A DNA stretch of 64,000 bases from Burkholderia sp. SRS-46 (GCF_004343775.1 NZ_PTXL01000001.1:1116001-1180000), one strand, 5' to 3'; shown: positions 53,530 through 63,995, counted from the first letter of the stretch. Notes: generated from the letters alone by a model not told the origin. A program made the numbers and translations.

Positions 53530-55242
53530 TCAGCGATACCAGCGCGGGGTGTACACCCAATCGCGTCCATTGTTGACGGAAAAGCGCCGCGTGGTGGACG
53601 AGCCGACGATCACCATCGTGCGCATGTCGACCTGGTCGGAACGCAGCGCGCCGAGCGTCGTGTTGACGAGCGTCGCGCCGGGCCGGCCGATGTCGCGGCC
53701 GAGCACGACGACGGCGTCCGCCGTGCGGTGCGCACGCACGACGTCGAGGGCGCGATCGAGCTGCCACGGCCGCGCGCGCGAGATCGGGTTGTAGAACGCC
53801 ATCACGAGATCGGCTTCGGCCGCGTGGCGCAGGCGCGTTTCGATCACGTCCCACGGCTTCAGGTTGTCCGACAGCGAGATCACGCAGAAGTCGTGGCCGA
53901 GCGGCGCGCCGGCCTGCGCGGCCGTCGCGAGCGATGCCGACACGCCGGGCTCGACGCGCAGCTCGACCGCCGCCCAGCGCGGATCGCGCGTCTCGTCGAG
54001 CGCTTCGAGCACGGCCGCGGCCATCGCGAACACGCCCGGGTCGCCGGACGACACCACCGCGACGCGGCGGCCTTCGGCCGCCAGCTCGAACGCATGGCGC
54101 GCGCGCTGCATCTCCTCGCGATTGTCGGTGCCGTGCACGCGCTGCTCGGCGCGAAACGGGCCGGCCATGTTCACGTAGGTCGTGTAGCCGAGGATGTCCG
54201 TTGCGTCCGCCAGCGCCGCGCGCGCGGCGGGCGTGAGCCACGCGGCGCCGCCAGGCCCGAGGCCGAGCACGGTGAGGCGGCCGCGGGCCCGGCCGAGCGT
54301 GTTCGAATCGACCGGCTGCGCGGCAACCGCGCAGGCCAGCCCGTCGTGCGCGTCGTTCGTCGTGTGCATCGTGTGCGGCATGCGCAGCGCGCGTTCGAGC
54401 ACGGCCGCCGCGTGCGCATCGGGGTCGGCATCGACGAAACGCAGCGGCGCGCCGAGCGCGTCCGCGGCCGCTTCGAGCGCGGCCTCGCCGATCAGCGCGG
54501 CCGGTGCGACGAGGGCCGCGAGCGCCTGCGGCGCGAGGCCGTGCGCGTCGAGCAGCGCATGCACGCGTGCGTCGAGTGCGGCGCCCGGCGCGGCAGGTTG
54601 CGCGCCGATCCCGACCACGACGCTGCGCGGATGGATCACCAGTTCGTCGCGCGCGCCGCGCCACGCGTGCGGCGTCACGCGGATCGCATGCGCGGCCGCG
54701 TCGTCGCGCGGCAGCGCGACATCGTCGAGCCACGGCGCGGCGCCGTCGACGCGGGTCGGTGCGCCCGCGAGCAGGTCGGACACGAAGCGCTTGCCTTGCG
54801 CGAGATCCGCGAGCGCGTAGCCGTCGGGCGGGTTGAGCACGCATGCGCCGAAGCGCAGCTCGCCGCTCGTCGTGATCGCGGGCGCGACGCCGAGCCAGTC
54901 GGCCAGCTCGCGCGCGATCACGTTCACGCCAGTGAGGCCGCCGAGCAGCGGCACGACGGCCGAGCCGTCCTCCGCGACCGCCAGCACCGGCGGCTCGACG
55001 CCCTTGTCGGCGAGCGCGGGCGCGATACAGCGGATCACGATGCCGGCCGCGCACAGCGCGACGATCGGCAGGCCGCGCGCATACAGTTCGCGCAGATGCG
55101 CGCCGAGCTCGTCGAACGGCACGTCGGCGGCGACGCGCGACGCCAGCGCATGCACCTGCGCGCCCGGATAGCGTGCCTGGATGCGCCGCGCGGTATCGAG
55201 CGCGCCCGCACCGAGGATCACGATCGCGGGCGGGGTCGTCAT
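53530..55242 (-). CDS. cobJ: CbiG-CobJ fusion: cobalt-precorrin-5A hydrolase-like domain + precorrin-3B C17-methyltransferase
   Basis: ~570 aa. The first ~320 residues are CbiG-like: N-terminal domain ([48 protein letters not shown]) and C-terminal CobE-like domain ([20 protein letters not shown]). From ~325 a tetrapyrrole methylase follows: [52 protein letters not shown] and [13 protein letters not shown], all CobJ/CbiH signatures for C17 methylation and ring contraction. Whether the CbiG part is active in an aerobic route is unclear. The ATG overlaps the cobI stop (ATGA); another ATG three codons upstream (55,251) with a G-rich leader is possible. Last gene of the cobG operon. Confidence 0.92.
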   Translation of the reverse strand: MTTPPAIVILGAGALDTARRIQARYPGAQVHALASRVAADVPFDELGAHLRELYARGLPIVALCAAGIVIRCIAPALADKGVEPPVLAVAEDGSAVVPLLGGLTGVNVIARELADWLGVAPAITTSGELRFGACVLNPPDGYALADLAQGKRFVSDLLAGAPTRVDGAAPWLDDVALPRDDAAAHAIRVTPHAWRGARDELVIHPRSVVVGIGAQPAAPGAALDARVHALLDAHGLAPQALAALVAPAALIGEAALEAAADALGAPLRFVDADPDAHAAAVLERALRMPHTMHTTNDAHDGLACAVAAQPVDSNTLGRARGRLTVLGLGPGGAAWLTPAARAALADATDILGYTTYVNMAGPFRAEQRVHGTDNREEMQRARHAFELAAEGRRVAVVSSGDPGVFAMAAAVLEALDETRDPRWAAVELRVEPGVSASLATAAQAGAPLGHDFCVISLSDNLKPWDVIETRLRHAAEADLVMAFYNPISRARPWQLDRALDVVRAHRTADAVVVLGRDIGRPGATLVNTTLGALRSDQVDMRTMVIVGSSTTRRFSVNNGRDWVYTPRWYR

Positions 55243-55973
55243 CCTTGCCATTTTTCCCCCGGCACGACGAGCAGCGAGAAATACGGCGACGCCATCGGGT
55301 CGACCGCGTCGAGCGGCACGATGCGCTGGGTCGCCATCGTCGCGCGCTCGACGTACAGCGCGCGTTTCGCGAGACCCAGCGAGTCGAGCACGCGCCGCAC
55401 CTTGTCGAAGTTGCGGCCGAGCTTCATGATCACGGCCGCGTCGGCCTGCGCGAGCCGCGCGCGCAGCTCGTCCTCGGGCAGCACGCCGGACAGCACCGAC
55501 AGGCTCTGGTTCCGGTACACGAGCGGCTGGCCGAGCACGGCCGTGCCACCGAGCATCGAGCACACGCCGGGCACCACTTCGGTGTCGTAGCGCGGCGCGA
55601 GGCGGTCGTGCAGGTACATGTACGAGCCGTAGAAGAACGGATCGCCTTCGCAGATCACCGCGACGTCGCGGCCCGCGTCGAGATGCGCGGCGACGACTTC
55701 GGCGGCCGTGTCGTAGAAATCGGCGATCACGGTTTCGTAGCAGAGCGGCGGCGGCAGCGCTTCGGTCGTCACCGGATAGACGAGCGGCAGCTGCACCTGC
55801 GCGTCGAGCAGATGCGCCTCGACGATGCCGTATGCATTGCCTTTCTTGCCCTTCGCGACGAAATACGCGACCACCGGCGCGGCCTGCAGCAGCCGCACCG
55901 CCTTCAGCGTCATCAGTTCGGGGTCGCCCGGGCCGACGCCGAGCCCGAACAGGCGTCCGCGCGCGGTCGTCAT
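55239..55973 (-). CDS. cobI: CobI, precorrin-2 C20-methyltransferase
   Basis: 244-aa SAM-dependent methylase. [19 protein letters not shown] at residues 8-26, [18 protein letters not shown] at ~108, [20 protein letters not shown] at ~133, and [13 protein letters not shown] at ~184 are CobI/CbiL signatures; it adds methyl at C20 to give precorrin-3A. Four-base ATGA overlaps with cobH upstream and with the cbiG-cobJ fusion downstream show tight translational coupling. Confidence 0.94.
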   Translation of the reverse strand: MTTARGRLFGLGVGPGDPELMTLKAVRLLQAAPVVAYFVAKGKKGNAYGIVEAHLLDAQVQLPLVYPVTTEALPPPLCYETVIADFYDTAAEVVAAHLDAGRDVAVICEGDPFFYGSYMYLHDRLAPRYDTEVVPGVCSMLGGTAVLGQPLVYRNQSLSVLSGVLPEDELRARLAQADAAVIMKLGRNFDKVRRVLDSLGLAKRALYVERATMATQRIVPLDAVDPMASPYFSLLVVPGEKWQG

Positions 55974-56596
55974 TCGACCTCCGTCGCGAGCGCGTTGACG
56001 GCGGCGGCCGCCATCGCGCTGCCGCCGCGCCGGCCGAGCAGCGCGACGTACGGCACGCCGCGGCTGTCGGCGGCGAGCAGCGCCTTCGACTCGGCCGCGC
56101 CGATGAAGCCGACCGGGAAGCCGAGGATCAGCGCAGGGCGCGGCGCGCCGGCGTCGATCAGGTCGAGCAGGTGGAACAGCGCGGTGGGCGCGTTGCCGAT
56201 CACGACGACGCTGCCCGCGAGCTGCGGGCGCCACAGTTCGAGCGCGGCGGCCGAGCGCGTGTTGCCGAGCTGCCGCGCGAGGTCGGGCACCTCGGGCTCG
56301 CCGAGCGTGCAGACCACGCGGTTGCCGGCCGGCAGCCGCGCGCGCGTGATGCCCTCGGCGACCATCTTCGCGTCGCAGAGGATCGGCGCGCCGGCGGTCA
56401 GCGCCGCGCGGCCCGCGGTGCCCGCGCCCACGGAGAAGCGCAGATCGTCGACGACGTCGACCATCCCGCATGCGTGGATCACGCGCACCGCGAGTTTTTC
56501 GAGGTCGGCCGGGATGCGCGACAGGTCGGCCTCGGCGCGGATCGTCGCGAACGACTGGCGGTAGATTTCCTGCCCGTCGCGTATGTAGTCAAGCAT
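55970..56596 (-). CDS. cobH: CobH, precorrin-8X methylmutase
   Basis: 208 aa. Moves the C11 methyl to C12, turning precorrin-8x into hydrogenobyrinic acid. Family features: [26 protein letters not shown] with the conserved histidine (H41), [28 protein letters not shown] and [13 protein letters not shown]. Overlaps the cobG 3' end by 8 nt and cobI by 4 nt. Confidence 0.95.
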   Translation of the reverse strand: MLDYIRDGQEIYRQSFATIRAEADLSRIPADLEKLAVRVIHACGMVDVVDDLRFSVGAGTAGRAALTAGAPILCDAKMVAEGITRARLPAGNRVVCTLGEPEVPDLARQLGNTRSAAALELWRPQLAGSVVVIGNAPTALFHLLDLIDAGAPRPALILGFPVGFIGAAESKALLAADSRGVPYVALLGRRGGSAMAAAAVNALATEVE

Positions 56597-58013
56597 CGTA
56601 GGGGTCCTGGCTGGGCCGCGCCGCGCTCAGGCGGGCCGCGGCTTCATCGATCGTCAAGTGGCGCGCGAGCGCGGTGCCGAGGCCCGCTGCGCCGGCGCGC
56701 CGGTAAAGGTCATAGTGCGCCGGCGCGACCGCGACCAGCGTGTGCGCGGCGGGGTGCGCCAGCGCGCAGTGGCGCTCGCAGCCGGTCAGGTGCAGGTCGA
56801 GCGCGGCGCCGATGCGCGCGGCGAGCGCGAGCGCATCGCGCTTCGTGTCGGCGCGTGCCTTCGCGCAGCCGGTGCTGCCCGCGCAGGCCACGAGCCGCGC
56901 GAGCGGAGCATCGGGCGACACGACGAGGCCGAGCGCGTCGAGTGCGTCGCGCACCGTGGCGGCGTCTGCGGTCGCGACGCCGTGCACGAACACGCCTTGC
57001 CACGGCGTCATCGACAGCGTGCCGTCGCCGTGCGCGTCCGCGAGGGCCGCGAGCCGGTCGAGCCGCGCGCTGTCGAGACGGCCGAGCGCGAACTGCGCGC
57101 CGACGCTGCAGCGCCCCGCGTCGCGCACCGGCTGCGCGCCGAAGCGCAGCGCCGGATCGGACGGCGCACGCCGCCAGTCGCGAAGCGCGGGATCGGCGGC
57201 CAGCGGAAAGGCGAGGTAGGCCTGCGCGCGCGCGAGCAGCGCCGGTGCGCCGCAGGCGGCCAGCAGTGCGCGCATGCGCGTCGTGTCGGCCGGCGCGAGA
57301 TCGAGGAACGCGAGCAGCAGCGCGCGGACCAGCGCGACGGCATCCGTCGGCGCGACGTCGGCAAGCGCGGGCGCATCGCCGGCTGCGACCGGCGGGCAGC
57401 CGGCGAGCCCGACGGCGATGCGCACCGTGCCGTCGCCGCGACGCCACGCGGACAGCCAGATGTCGTGCGGATGATCGAGCGCCGCGACACGTTCGCCGCC
57501 GTCGAGCTGGATCGCGAATTTCGGCGACAGCTCGACGCGGCGCGGCTCGCGCGCGAGCATCTCGAGCAGCGGCGCGGCGAGCGCGGGGCTGTCGACGAGC
57601 GCGTCGGGGTCGTGTCCCGCGAGCGGGTTCAGCATCAGGTTGCGGACGTCGTCGCTGGCCGCCAGCGCGGCCGCATCGCCGCCGGCATCGACGAGCGGGC
57701 CGAGCCCCGCGTCGAGCAGCGCGCGGGTGAGCGCATCGGCTTCGCCGTCGCGGATGCCGCGCACCTGCAGGTTCGCGCGGTTGGTCGCCTCGAGCACGCC
57801 GGAGCCGTGTGCTTGCGCGACGGCGGCGATCGCGCGCGCCTGTCGCGCGTCGAGCCGGCCGCCGGGCAGCTTGATCCGGCACAGGCCGCCATCGGCCGTG
57901 GGGACGACGCGCACGAGCCCCGGGCAGGCCGACGGGCGCACGGCGGAGGAAGCTGTCGATCGAATGGGAGCGGAACTCAACGTGGCACCGGGACAGTGTC
58001 GCGCCGCGGCCAT
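56589..58013 (-). CDS. cobG: CobG, oxygen-dependent precorrin-3B synthase
   Basis: 474-aa Fe-S monooxygenase of the nitrite/sulfite reductase fold, which hydroxylates C20 and forms the gamma-lactone of precorrin-3B with O2; this is the diagnostic enzyme of the aerobic pathway. The cluster ligands are present as C-x5-C (CAGSTGC) and C-x3-C (CERHC). Ferredoxin-like half-domains: [21 protein letters not shown] at the start (in blocks) and [15 protein letters not shown] in the middle. ATG 58,013 is chosen because everything upstream is riboswitch sequence, although the frame stays open to 58,265. First gene of its operon. Confidence 0.93.
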   Translation of the reverse strand: MAAARHCPGATLSSAPIRSTASSAVRPSACPGLVRVVPTADGGLCRIKLPGGRLDARQARAIAAVAQAHGSGVLEATNRANLQVRGIRDGEADALTRALLDAGLGPLVDAGGDAAALAASDDVRNLMLNPLAGHDPDALVDSPALAAPLLEMLAREPRRVELSPKFAIQLDGGERVAALDHPHDIWLSAWRRGDGTVRIAVGLAGCPPVAAGDAPALADVAPTDAVALVRALLLAFLDLAPADTTRMRALLAACGAPALLARAQAYLAFPLAADPALRDWRRAPSDPALRFGAQPVRDAGRCSVGAQFALGRLDSARLDRLAALADAHGDGTLSMTPWQGVFVHGVATADAATVRDALDALGLVVSPDAPLARLVACAGSTGCAKARADTKRDALALAARIGAALDLHLTGCERHCALAHPAAHTLVAVAPAHYDLYRRAGAAGLGTALARHLTIDEAAARLSAARPSQDPYDA

Positions 58014-58062
58014 CGCATCGGTACACCCCGCCCGATGCCGGCTGGCACGCACGCACTTTTTC

Positions 58063-58243
58063 AGGCCGGCAGGTCTCCTGGCTGACAGGTCGACGCCCGT
58101 CTCCGGCCTTCCCGGACTAGCCAGTGGCGCAAGGTGGAGACGGGCTCGCTGCTTACAGTTGCGGGGGCAGCCACAGCGGCGCGGCACGCGCCCTGTGTTC
58201 CCTCTTCGGCCCCGAGGGGCACCGGCGAACGAACGCTGTATTA
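58063..58243 (-). ncRNA. Cobalamin riboswitch upstream of cobG-cobH-cobI-cbiG/cobJ
   Basis: Minus-strand order: GCCGGTGCC (~58,225-58,217), AAGAGGGAACACAGG, core GCTGCCCCCGCAACTGTAAG, CCACTGG, CCGGGAAGGC and the closing element GTCAGCCAGGAGACCTGCC (about 58,085-58,067). It belongs to the AGCC-GGAGACCTGCC subtype, while the other two intact elements end in GCCCGGATACCGGCC. It ends 50 nt before the cobG ATG, so it probably acts on translation initiation. The divergent cobL side has no element of its own. Confidence 0.96.
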
Positions 58244-58330
58244 TGCCTTTTTTCGCAATGAACACCTACGCGCGGCGACTTCAATGCCGCCTGCGTCAAC
58301 ATGACGGAATCGAACGATGGAGAAGGGTGC

Positions 58331-59560
58331 ATGACGGCGTGGCTGACGATAGTCGGCATCGGCGACGATGGTTTTTCGGGGCTCGGGCGCGCCGCGCGGC
58401 GCGCGCTCTTCGCGGCGACGCGCGTGATCGGTGCGCCACGGCACCTCGAGATGCTGCCCGCGCGGGTCACGGCCGCGCGCGAGGCCTGGCCGCAGCCGTT
58501 CGACGTCGCGGGCGTGCTCGCGCGCCGCGACACGCCCGTCTGCGTGCTCGCGAGCGGCGATCCGATGCTGTTCGGCGTCGGCGCGACGCTGGCGCGCCGG
58601 CTCGCGCCCGGCGAGTGGCGCGTATTGCCCGCGCCGTCGTCGCTGTCGCTGGCGGCCGCGTGCCTCGGCTGGGCGCTGCAGGACGTCGGCGCCGTATCGC
58701 TGGTCGGCCGGCCGCTCGCGACGCTCGCCCGGCACCTGCTGCCGGGCCGGCGCCTGTTCGTGCTGAGCGCGGACGGCCGCACGCCGGCCGCCGTCGCGGC
58801 GGAACTGAGCGCGCGCGGCTTCGGCCCGAGCCGGCTCAGCGTGTTCGAGCATCTTGGCGGCCCGCTCGAGCGCCGCGTCGACGGCGTCGCGCACGCGTGG
58901 GCCGTCGACGAAACCGCGGCGCTGAACCTCGTCGCGATCGACTGCCGCGCGGCGACCGATGCGCCGCGGCGCGCGCTGACGCCGGGCCTGCCCGACGATG
59001 CGTATCGCCACGACGGGCAACTGACCAAGCGCGACATGCGCGCGCTGACGCTCGCGCGCCTCGCGCCCGCGCCGGACGAATTGCTGTGGGACGTCGGCGC
59101 CGGCTGCGGGTCGATCGGCATCGAATGGATGCGCGCGCACCCGTCGTGCCAGGCGATCGCGATCGAGTCGCACGCGGAGCGGCAGCGCTTCATCGAACAC
59201 AATCGCGACGCGCTCGGCGTGCCGGGCCTGCAGCTCGTCGCCGGGCGCGCGCCCGACGCGCTCGCGGGGCTCGCCGCGCCCGACGCGATCTTCATCGGCG
59301 GCGGTGCGACCGTGCCCGGCGTGCTCGACGCGTGCTGGTCGGCGCTGAAGCCCGGTGGCCGGCTCGTCGCGAACGCCGTCACGCTGCAGGGCGAAATCGC
59401 GCTCGCCGCGTGGCGCGAGCGCCACGGCGGCACGCTCACGCGCGTGTCGCTCGCGCAGGCCGAGCCGCTCGGCCGCTTCGACACCTGGCGGCAGGCGCTG
59501 CCCGTCACGCTGTACGACGCGCGCAAGCCCGTGCCGGACGAACCCGCAGCGGCGGCATGA
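58331..59560 (+). CDS. cobL: CobL, precorrin-6Y C5,15-methyltransferase (decarboxylating), CbiE-CbiT fusion
   Basis: 409 aa. The N-terminal CbiE-like methylase ([45 protein letters not shown]) acts at C5; the C-terminal CbiT-like domain ([20 protein letters not shown]-binding [14 protein letters not shown] at ~250; FIGGGA) acts at C15 with decarboxylation of the C12 acetate. ATG 58,331 has GGAG and AGGG upstream; an open frame 30 nt longer lacks these. Divergent from cobG, first gene of the rightward operon; it overlaps cbiD by 4 nt. Confidence 0.95.
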   Translation: MTAWLTIVGIGDDGFSGLGRAARRALFAATRVIGAPRHLEMLPARVTAAREAWPQPFDVAGVLARRDTPVCVLASGDPMLFGVGATLARRLAPGEWRVLPAPSSLSLAAACLGWALQDVGAVSLVGRPLATLARHLLPGRRLFVLSADGRTPAAVAAELSARGFGPSRLSVFEHLGGPLERRVDGVAHAWAVDETAALNLVAIDCRAATDAPRRALTPGLPDDAYRHDGQLTKRDMRALTLARLAPAPDELLWDVGAGCGSIGIEWMRAHPSCQAIAIESHAERQRFIEHNRDALGVPGLQLVAGRAPDALAGLAAPDAIFIGGGATVPGVLDACWSALKPGGRLVANAVTLQGEIALAAWRERHGGTLTRVSLAQAEPLGRFDTWRQALPVTLYDARKPVPDEPAAAA

Positions 59561-60648
59561 TGCGCGACGAAACCCCCGAACAACCGGCGCCGCTGCGCTT
59601 CGGCTACACGACCGGCAGTTGCGCGACCGCGACCTCATTGGCGGCCGCGCGGCTGCTGTTGACCGGCACGGCGGACGATGCGGTCGAGATCGTGCTGCCC
59701 AAGGGCCAGCGCGTGATGATGCGGCTCGAATTCTGCAGGCTGGCTGCCGACGGCGCGGAAGCCGGCACGATCAAGGACGCCGGCGACGATCCGGACGTCA
59801 CGCACGGCGCGCTGGTGTTCGCGCGCGTCGCGCTCGCGGCGGCGCCCGGCGTGCGCTTTCATGCGGGGCCGGGCGTCGGCACGGTCACGCGCGCGGGGCT
59901 CACGCTGCCGGTCGGCGAACCGGCGATCAACCCGGTGCCGCGCCAGATGATGACGACCCATCTGAGCGCGCTCGCGGCCGAGCACGGCTATGCGGGCGGC
60001 TTCGACGTGACGATCGGCGTCGAGGGCGGCGAAGCGCTCGCGCTGAAGACGATGAACCCGCGCCTGGGCATCGTCGGCGGGCTGTCGATCCTCGGCACGA
60101 CCGGCATCGTGCGGCCGTTCTCGTGCTCGGCCTACATCGCGTCGATCCACCAGGGCATCGACGTCGCGCGCGCGAACGGCGTCGAGCACATCGCCGCGTG
60201 CACCGGCAACGCGAGCGAGGACGCGATGCGCGCGCACTACGCGCTGCCGGACATGGCGCTGATCGAGATGGGCGATTTCGCGGGCGCGGTGCTGAAGCAC
60301 CTGCGGCGCGCGCCGATCGCGCGGCTGTCGATGTGCGGCGGTTTCGGCAAGCTCAGCAAGCTCGCGGCCGGCCATCTCGACCTGCACAGCCGCCATTCGA
60401 GCATCGACCTGCCGCTGCTCGCGCAATGGGCCGCCGAGGCCGGTGCGAGCGACGCGCTGCAAGCCGCGATGCGCGCCGCGAACACGAGCCAGGAAGCGCT
60501 GAAGCTCGCGCAGGCGGACGGCGTGCCGCTCGGCGATCTCGTCTGCGCGCATGCGCTCGCCGTCGCGCGCGACATCGTGCCCGCGTCGGTCGCGGTCGAG
60601 ATGTTCGCGATCGACCGGCAGGGCCGCTTCGTCGGGGTTGCGCGATGA
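59557..60648 (+). CDS. cbiD: CbiD, cobalt-precorrin-5B C1-methyltransferase
   Basis: 363 aa. Signatures: [19 protein letters not shown] at ~12-30, [46 protein letters not shown] in blocks, [19 protein letters not shown] and [10 protein letters not shown]. CbiD methylates C1 with loss of the extruded fragment in the anaerobic pathway, and takes the place of CobF in many aerobes that lack CobF, as here. Start ATG 59,557 overlaps the cobL stop (ATGA); ATG 59,560 is the alternative. It overlaps cobK by 4 nt. Confidence 0.95.
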   Translation: MMRDETPEQPAPLRFGYTTGSCATATSLAAARLLLTGTADDAVEIVLPKGQRVMMRLEFCRLAADGAEAGTIKDAGDDPDVTHGALVFARVALAAAPGVRFHAGPGVGTVTRAGLTLPVGEPAINPVPRQMMTTHLSALAAEHGYAGGFDVTIGVEGGEALALKTMNPRLGIVGGLSILGTTGIVRPFSCSAYIASIHQGIDVARANGVEHIAACTGNASEDAMRAHYALPDMALIEMGDFAGAVLKHLRRAPIARLSMCGGFGKLSKLAAGHLDLHSRHSSIDLPLLAQWAAEAGASDALQAAMRAANTSQEALKLAQADGVPLGDLVCAHALAVARDIVPASVAVEMFAIDRQGRFVGVAR

Positions 60649-61376
60649 GCGCGCGCATCCTGCTGCTCGGCGGCACCGGCGACGCGCTGAAGATCGCGCG
60701 CGCACTCGGCCCGCGTCACGTGTACAGTCTCGCCGGGCTCGGCAAGGTGCCGGCCGATCTCGCGTGCGAGGTCCGGGTCGGCGGCTTCGGCGGCGCGGCC
60801 GGCCTGGCCGCCTATCTGCGCGAGGCCGGCATCGGCCTCGTGATCGACGCGACCCATCCGTATGCGGCGCGCATCAGCGCGAACGCGGCGGCCGCCGCGC
60901 GCGACGCGGGCGTGCCGTGCTGGGCGCTGCGCCGCGCGCCGTGGCAGCCGCAGGCGGGCGACGACTGGCGGATGGTCGACGACTGGGCCGGCATCGAGGC
61001 CGCGCTCGCGCCGTTCCGGCGGCCGCTGTTTACGCTCGGCCGCGAGCCGCTCGCGCATCTCGATGCGATTCCGGCGCACCAGTTCTGGCTCGTGCGCTGC
61101 CTCGATCCGCATCCGGGCAATGCACATGCGCAGATCGTCGCCGCGCGCGGGCCGTTTACGCTCGACGGCGAACGCGCGCTGTTCGCGCTCGCGGGCATCG
61201 ACGTGGTCGCCAGCAAGAACAGCGGCGGCGCCGCGACCGAGGCGAAACTGGACGTCGCGCGCGAGCGCCGGCTGCCGGTCGTGATGCTGCGCCGGCCGCC
61301 GCTGCCCGACGTCGACCGCGCGTTCGACTCGGCCGGCGCGCTGCTCGATGCACTCGATCCGAGCCTGCGTGCGTGA
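60645..61376 (+). CDS. cobK: CobK, precorrin-6A reductase
   Basis: 243-aa NADPH-dependent reductase of the CobK/CbiJ family. [17 protein letters not shown] at the N-terminus (nucleotide loop), [16 protein letters not shown] at ~65 and a C-terminal [16 protein letters not shown] with [13 protein letters not shown] are hallmarks. It reduces the ring before the CobL methylations. ATGA overlap with cbiD; 40 nt to cobM. Confidence 0.95.
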   Translation: MSARILLLGGTGDALKIARALGPRHVYSLAGLGKVPADLACEVRVGGFGGAAGLAAYLREAGIGLVIDATHPYAARISANAAAAARDAGVPCWALRRAPWQPQAGDDWRMVDDWAGIEAALAPFRRPLFTLGREPLAHLDAIPAHQFWLVRCLDPHPGNAHAQIVAARGPFTLDGERALFALAGIDVVASKNSGGAATEAKLDVARERRLPVVMLRRPPLPDVDRAFDSAGALLDALDPSLRA

Positions 61377-61416
61377 CGACGCGCAACCGGCCGCACTTGA
61401 ACTGACGGAGTAATTG

Positions 61417-62145
61417 ATGACGGTGTATTTCATCGGCGCGGGTCCCGGCGACCCGGAGCTGATCACGGTGAAGGGCCAGCGCCTCGTGCGCACGTGCCCG
61501 GTGATCCTGTATGCGGGCTCGCTCGTGCCGGCGGCCGTGCTCGACGGCCATCGCGCGGAGCAGGTGGTCAACACGGCCGACCTCGATCTCGACGCGATCG
61601 TCGCGCTGCTCGCGCAAGCCCACGCGAACGGGCAGGACGTCGCGCGCGTGCATTCCGGCGATCCGTCGCTGTACGGCGCGATCGGCGAACAGATCCGCCG
61701 GCTGAAGGTGCTCGGGATTCCGTATGAAATCGTGCCGGGCGTGACGGCCACCGCCGCGTGCGCGGCGACGCTCGGCTGCGAACTCACGCTGCCCGGCATC
61801 GCGCAGACGGTGATCCTCACGCGCTATGCGGGCAAGACGACGATGCCCGAAGGCGAGGCGCTCGGCGCGCTCGCCGCGCATCGCGCGACGCTCGCGATCC
61901 ATCTCGGCGTGCGGCATCTCGCGCGCATCGTCGACGAGACGCTGCCGCACTACGGGCCCGACTGCCCGGTCGCGGTGATCTACCGCGCGAGCTGGCCGGA
62001 CGAGACGCGCGTCATCGGCACGCTCGGCGATATCGTCGCGAAGGTGCAGGGCACGCAGATCGAGCGCACCGCGCTGATCCTGATCGGCCGCGTGCTCGAC
62101 GCCGAAGGCTTCGCCGATTCGACGCTGTACGCGAGCGCGGATTAG
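61417..62145 (+). CDS. cobM: CobM, precorrin-4 C11-methyltransferase
   Basis: 242-aa tetrapyrrole methylase. VYFIGAGPGDPELITVKGQ at 3-21, CPVILYAGSLVP, VHSGDPSLYGAIGEQ at ~80, VPGVTATAACAATLGCELTLP and ILTRYAGKT are the CobM/CbiF pattern; it methylates C11 to give precorrin-5. ATG 61,417 with GGAG 6 nt upstream is preferred to an in-frame TTG one codon earlier. Last gene of the cobL operon, converging on the MFS gene. Confidence 0.95.
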   Translation: MTVYFIGAGPGDPELITVKGQRLVRTCPVILYAGSLVPAAVLDGHRAEQVVNTADLDLDAIVALLAQAHANGQDVARVHSGDPSLYGAIGEQIRRLKVLGIPYEIVPGVTATAACAATLGCELTLPGIAQTVILTRYAGKTTMPEGEALGALAAHRATLAIHLGVRHLARIVDETLPHYGPDCPVAVIYRASWPDETRVIGTLGDIVAKVQGTQIERTALILIGRVLDAEGFADSTLYASAD

Positions 62146-62178
62146 GTCTCGCGGCCGCCGTCGCACGCCGGCCCGTGC

Positions 62179-63351
62179 TCATGCGCGCGCCACGCGCCGC
62201 GCGACCTGCGGCCCGAAGCCGGCCGCGAGCGCGCACAGCGCGACGCACAGGCACGCCATTGCGGCCCACGCGGGCGTCAGGTCGGCGAGATGCTGGCGCA
62301 CGACACCCGCCGCGAACGGGAACAGCCCCGCGATCAGGTAGCCGACGCCCTGCACGAAGCCCGTCAGCGAGGCGGCGTCGGCCGGCGTCGCCGCGTGGTC
62401 GACCGTGACGATCAGCGACAGCGGAAACAGCGCGCCGATGCCCGCGCCCATCAGCAGCGCGACCGGCACCGCCAGCGCCTGCGGCGCGGCGAGCATCAGC
62501 ACGAGCCCGACGAACAGCGCCGCGATCGCCGCCAGCAGCGCCGGGCGGCGATCGGGCACGCGATCGATCGTCGCGGACACCGTCAGCCCGGCCACGACCT
62601 CGGCGAGCGTGACGCCGCCGAGCAACCCGCCGGCCGCGGCGGGCGACCAGCCGAGCCGCATGTAGTACGGCGGCAGCCATGCGAGCACCAGCGTGTACGC
62701 GCCGGTCGCGATCCCGAAGAACAACGCGAGCCGCCATGCGCGCGGCGAGCGCGACGGCCGTGGGCCGCTCGTCGACGCGGCCGCGATGGCCGTGCCGCCA
62801 CGGCTCGCAATCGGCCACGCGAGCGCGGCGACGACGGCCGGCAGCGCCCATCCCGCGAGCGCCGCGAGCCAGCCCCAGCGCGCGGCCGCAAGCGGCGCCG
62901 CGACGCTCGCGAGCACCGCGCCGCCCATGATCGACGTCGAGTAAATGCCCATCACGCCGCCCACCCGCGTCCCGAAATGGGCCTTCACGAAGCCGGGCAG
63001 GAGCGCCTGCACCATCGCGCTCCCGATCCCCGCGCAGCACGCGCTCGCCAGCAGCAGCCACGCCTGTTGCGCGCCGACGCGCGACGCGCAGGCGATGCCG
63101 ATCAGCGCGATGCCGAGCGACACGCCGCCCGCGATGCCGGTTGCGCGCTGCAGCCGTCGCGCGCATAACGCGCCGAGCCCCATCAGCACGATCGGGATCG
63201 TCGTCAGCAGGCTCGCGGTGCTGTCGCCGATGCCGGTCGCGCGCTGGATCATGTCGAGCAGCGGGCCGACCGCGGCGAGTGCCGGGCGCAGGTTCAGCCC
63301 GACGAGGACGATGGCGGCGAGCCGCCATCCGGGGGAAGTGAAGCGTTGCAT
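62179..63351 (-). CDS. CynX/NimT-type MFS transporter
   Basis: 390 aa, twelve hydrophobic segments. N-terminal LAAIVLVGLNLRPALAAVGPLL and the following TGIGDSTASLLTTIPIVLMGLGA are typical of the CynX/NimT/YycB MFS branch, which includes cyanate and 2-nitroimidazole transporters; the substrate here is unknown. Transcribed divergently from a MarR regulator across two palindromic operators, so it is probably an efflux or uptake pump induced by a MarR ligand. No strong Shine-Dalgarno at the ATG. Confidence 0.87.
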   Translation of the reverse strand: MQRFTSPGWRLAAIVLVGLNLRPALAAVGPLLDMIQRATGIGDSTASLLTTIPIVLMGLGALCARRLQRATGIAGGVSLGIALIGIACASRVGAQQAWLLLASACCAGIGSAMVQALLPGFVKAHFGTRVGGVMGIYSTSIMGGAVLASVAAPLAAARWGWLAALAGWALPAVVAALAWPIASRGGTAIAAASTSGPRPSRSPRAWRLALFFGIATGAYTLVLAWLPPYYMRLGWSPAAAGGLLGGVTLAEVVAGLTVSATIDRVPDRRPALLAAIAALFVGLVLMLAAPQALAVPVALLMGAGIGALFPLSLIVTVDHAATPADAASLTGFVQGVGYLIAGLFPFAAGVVRQHLADLTPAWAAMACLCVALCALAAGFGPQVARRVARA

Positions 63352-63411
63352 CGTGTGGCCCTCAGGATCGTGCGTGGCGCCGGGACCGGCGTCGCGCGTT
63401 TTCGTGTAAAT

Positions 63412-63457
63412 TGTCTCGACGTCAAGATAAATGCCAATTTATCTTGACGTCAAGATA
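63412..63457. promoter_or_regulatory. Two 18-bp MarR-type operators between the MFS and marR-type genes
   Basis: Site 2 (63,440-63,457) is the perfect palindrome TATCTTGACGTCAAGATA. Site 1 (63,412-63,429), TGTCTCGACGTCAAGATA, is the same with two mismatches in its left half. Centres are 28 bp apart, in the middle of the divergent intergenic region, as expected for a MarR dimer controlling both genes. Confidence 0.85.
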
Positions 63458-63479
63458 ACTTGTTCGCCGAGGAGGGTTA

Positions 63480-63995
63480 ATGGATCGAGTGGACCGAGCC
63501 GGGCATGCGGTCGCGCAATGGCGCGCCGAGCGTCCGGACCTGGACGCATCGTCGATGCTCGTGATGGGGCGGCTGCAGGAAGCGGCGCTCGCGATCGGGC
63601 GCGATCGTCTCAATCCGCTGTTCGCGCGCTACGGGATGCAGCCGGGCGAGTTCGACGTGCTGGCGACGCTGCGCCGCAGCGGGGCGCCGTTCGCGCTGAC
63701 GCCGACGGCGCTGTACGACGCGCTGATGATGTCGTCGGGCGGGATGACCGCGCGCATCGACCGGCTGCAGAAGGCGGGGTGGGTCGAGCGTCGGCCGAAT
63801 CCGGCCGACGGGCGCGGCACGCTCGTCGCGCTGACGGATGTCGGCCGCGCGTTGATCGACGACGCGGTCGTCGCGCACATCGACAATCAGCGCGCGCTGC
63901 TGGCGGCCCTGTCGGCGCAGGAGCAGGCGCAGCTCGCGCGGCTGCTGGGCAAGCTGCTGGAGGGATTGGGCGAGGCCGGGAGCGAAATGGACTAG
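63480..63995 (+). CDS. MarR-family transcriptional regulator
   Basis: 171 aa. Winged helix-turn-helix core at about residues 55-125: GMQPGEFDVLATLRRSG, LTPTALYDALMMSSGGMTARIDRL recognition region, and the wing VERRPNPADGRGTLVALTD with the conserved D-x-R. Helical N- and C-termini form the dimer interface. GGAGG lies just before ATG 63,480. It should repress itself and the divergent MFS gene through the palindromes at 63,412-63,457; ligand unknown. The gene is complete, ending 5 nt before the window edge. Confidence 0.92.
   Translation: MDRVDRAGHAVAQWRAERPDLDASSMLVMGRLQEAALAIGRDRLNPLFARYGMQPGEFDVLATLRRSGAPFALTPTALYDALMMSSGGMTARIDRLQKAGWVERRPNPADGRGTLVALTDVGRALIDDAVVAHIDNQRALLAALSAQEQAQLARLLGKLLEGLGEAGSEMD

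Noticed and set aside
58014..58265. N-terminal extension of the cobG frame
   Set aside because: It runs through the conserved blocks of the cobalamin riboswitch and has no coding character.
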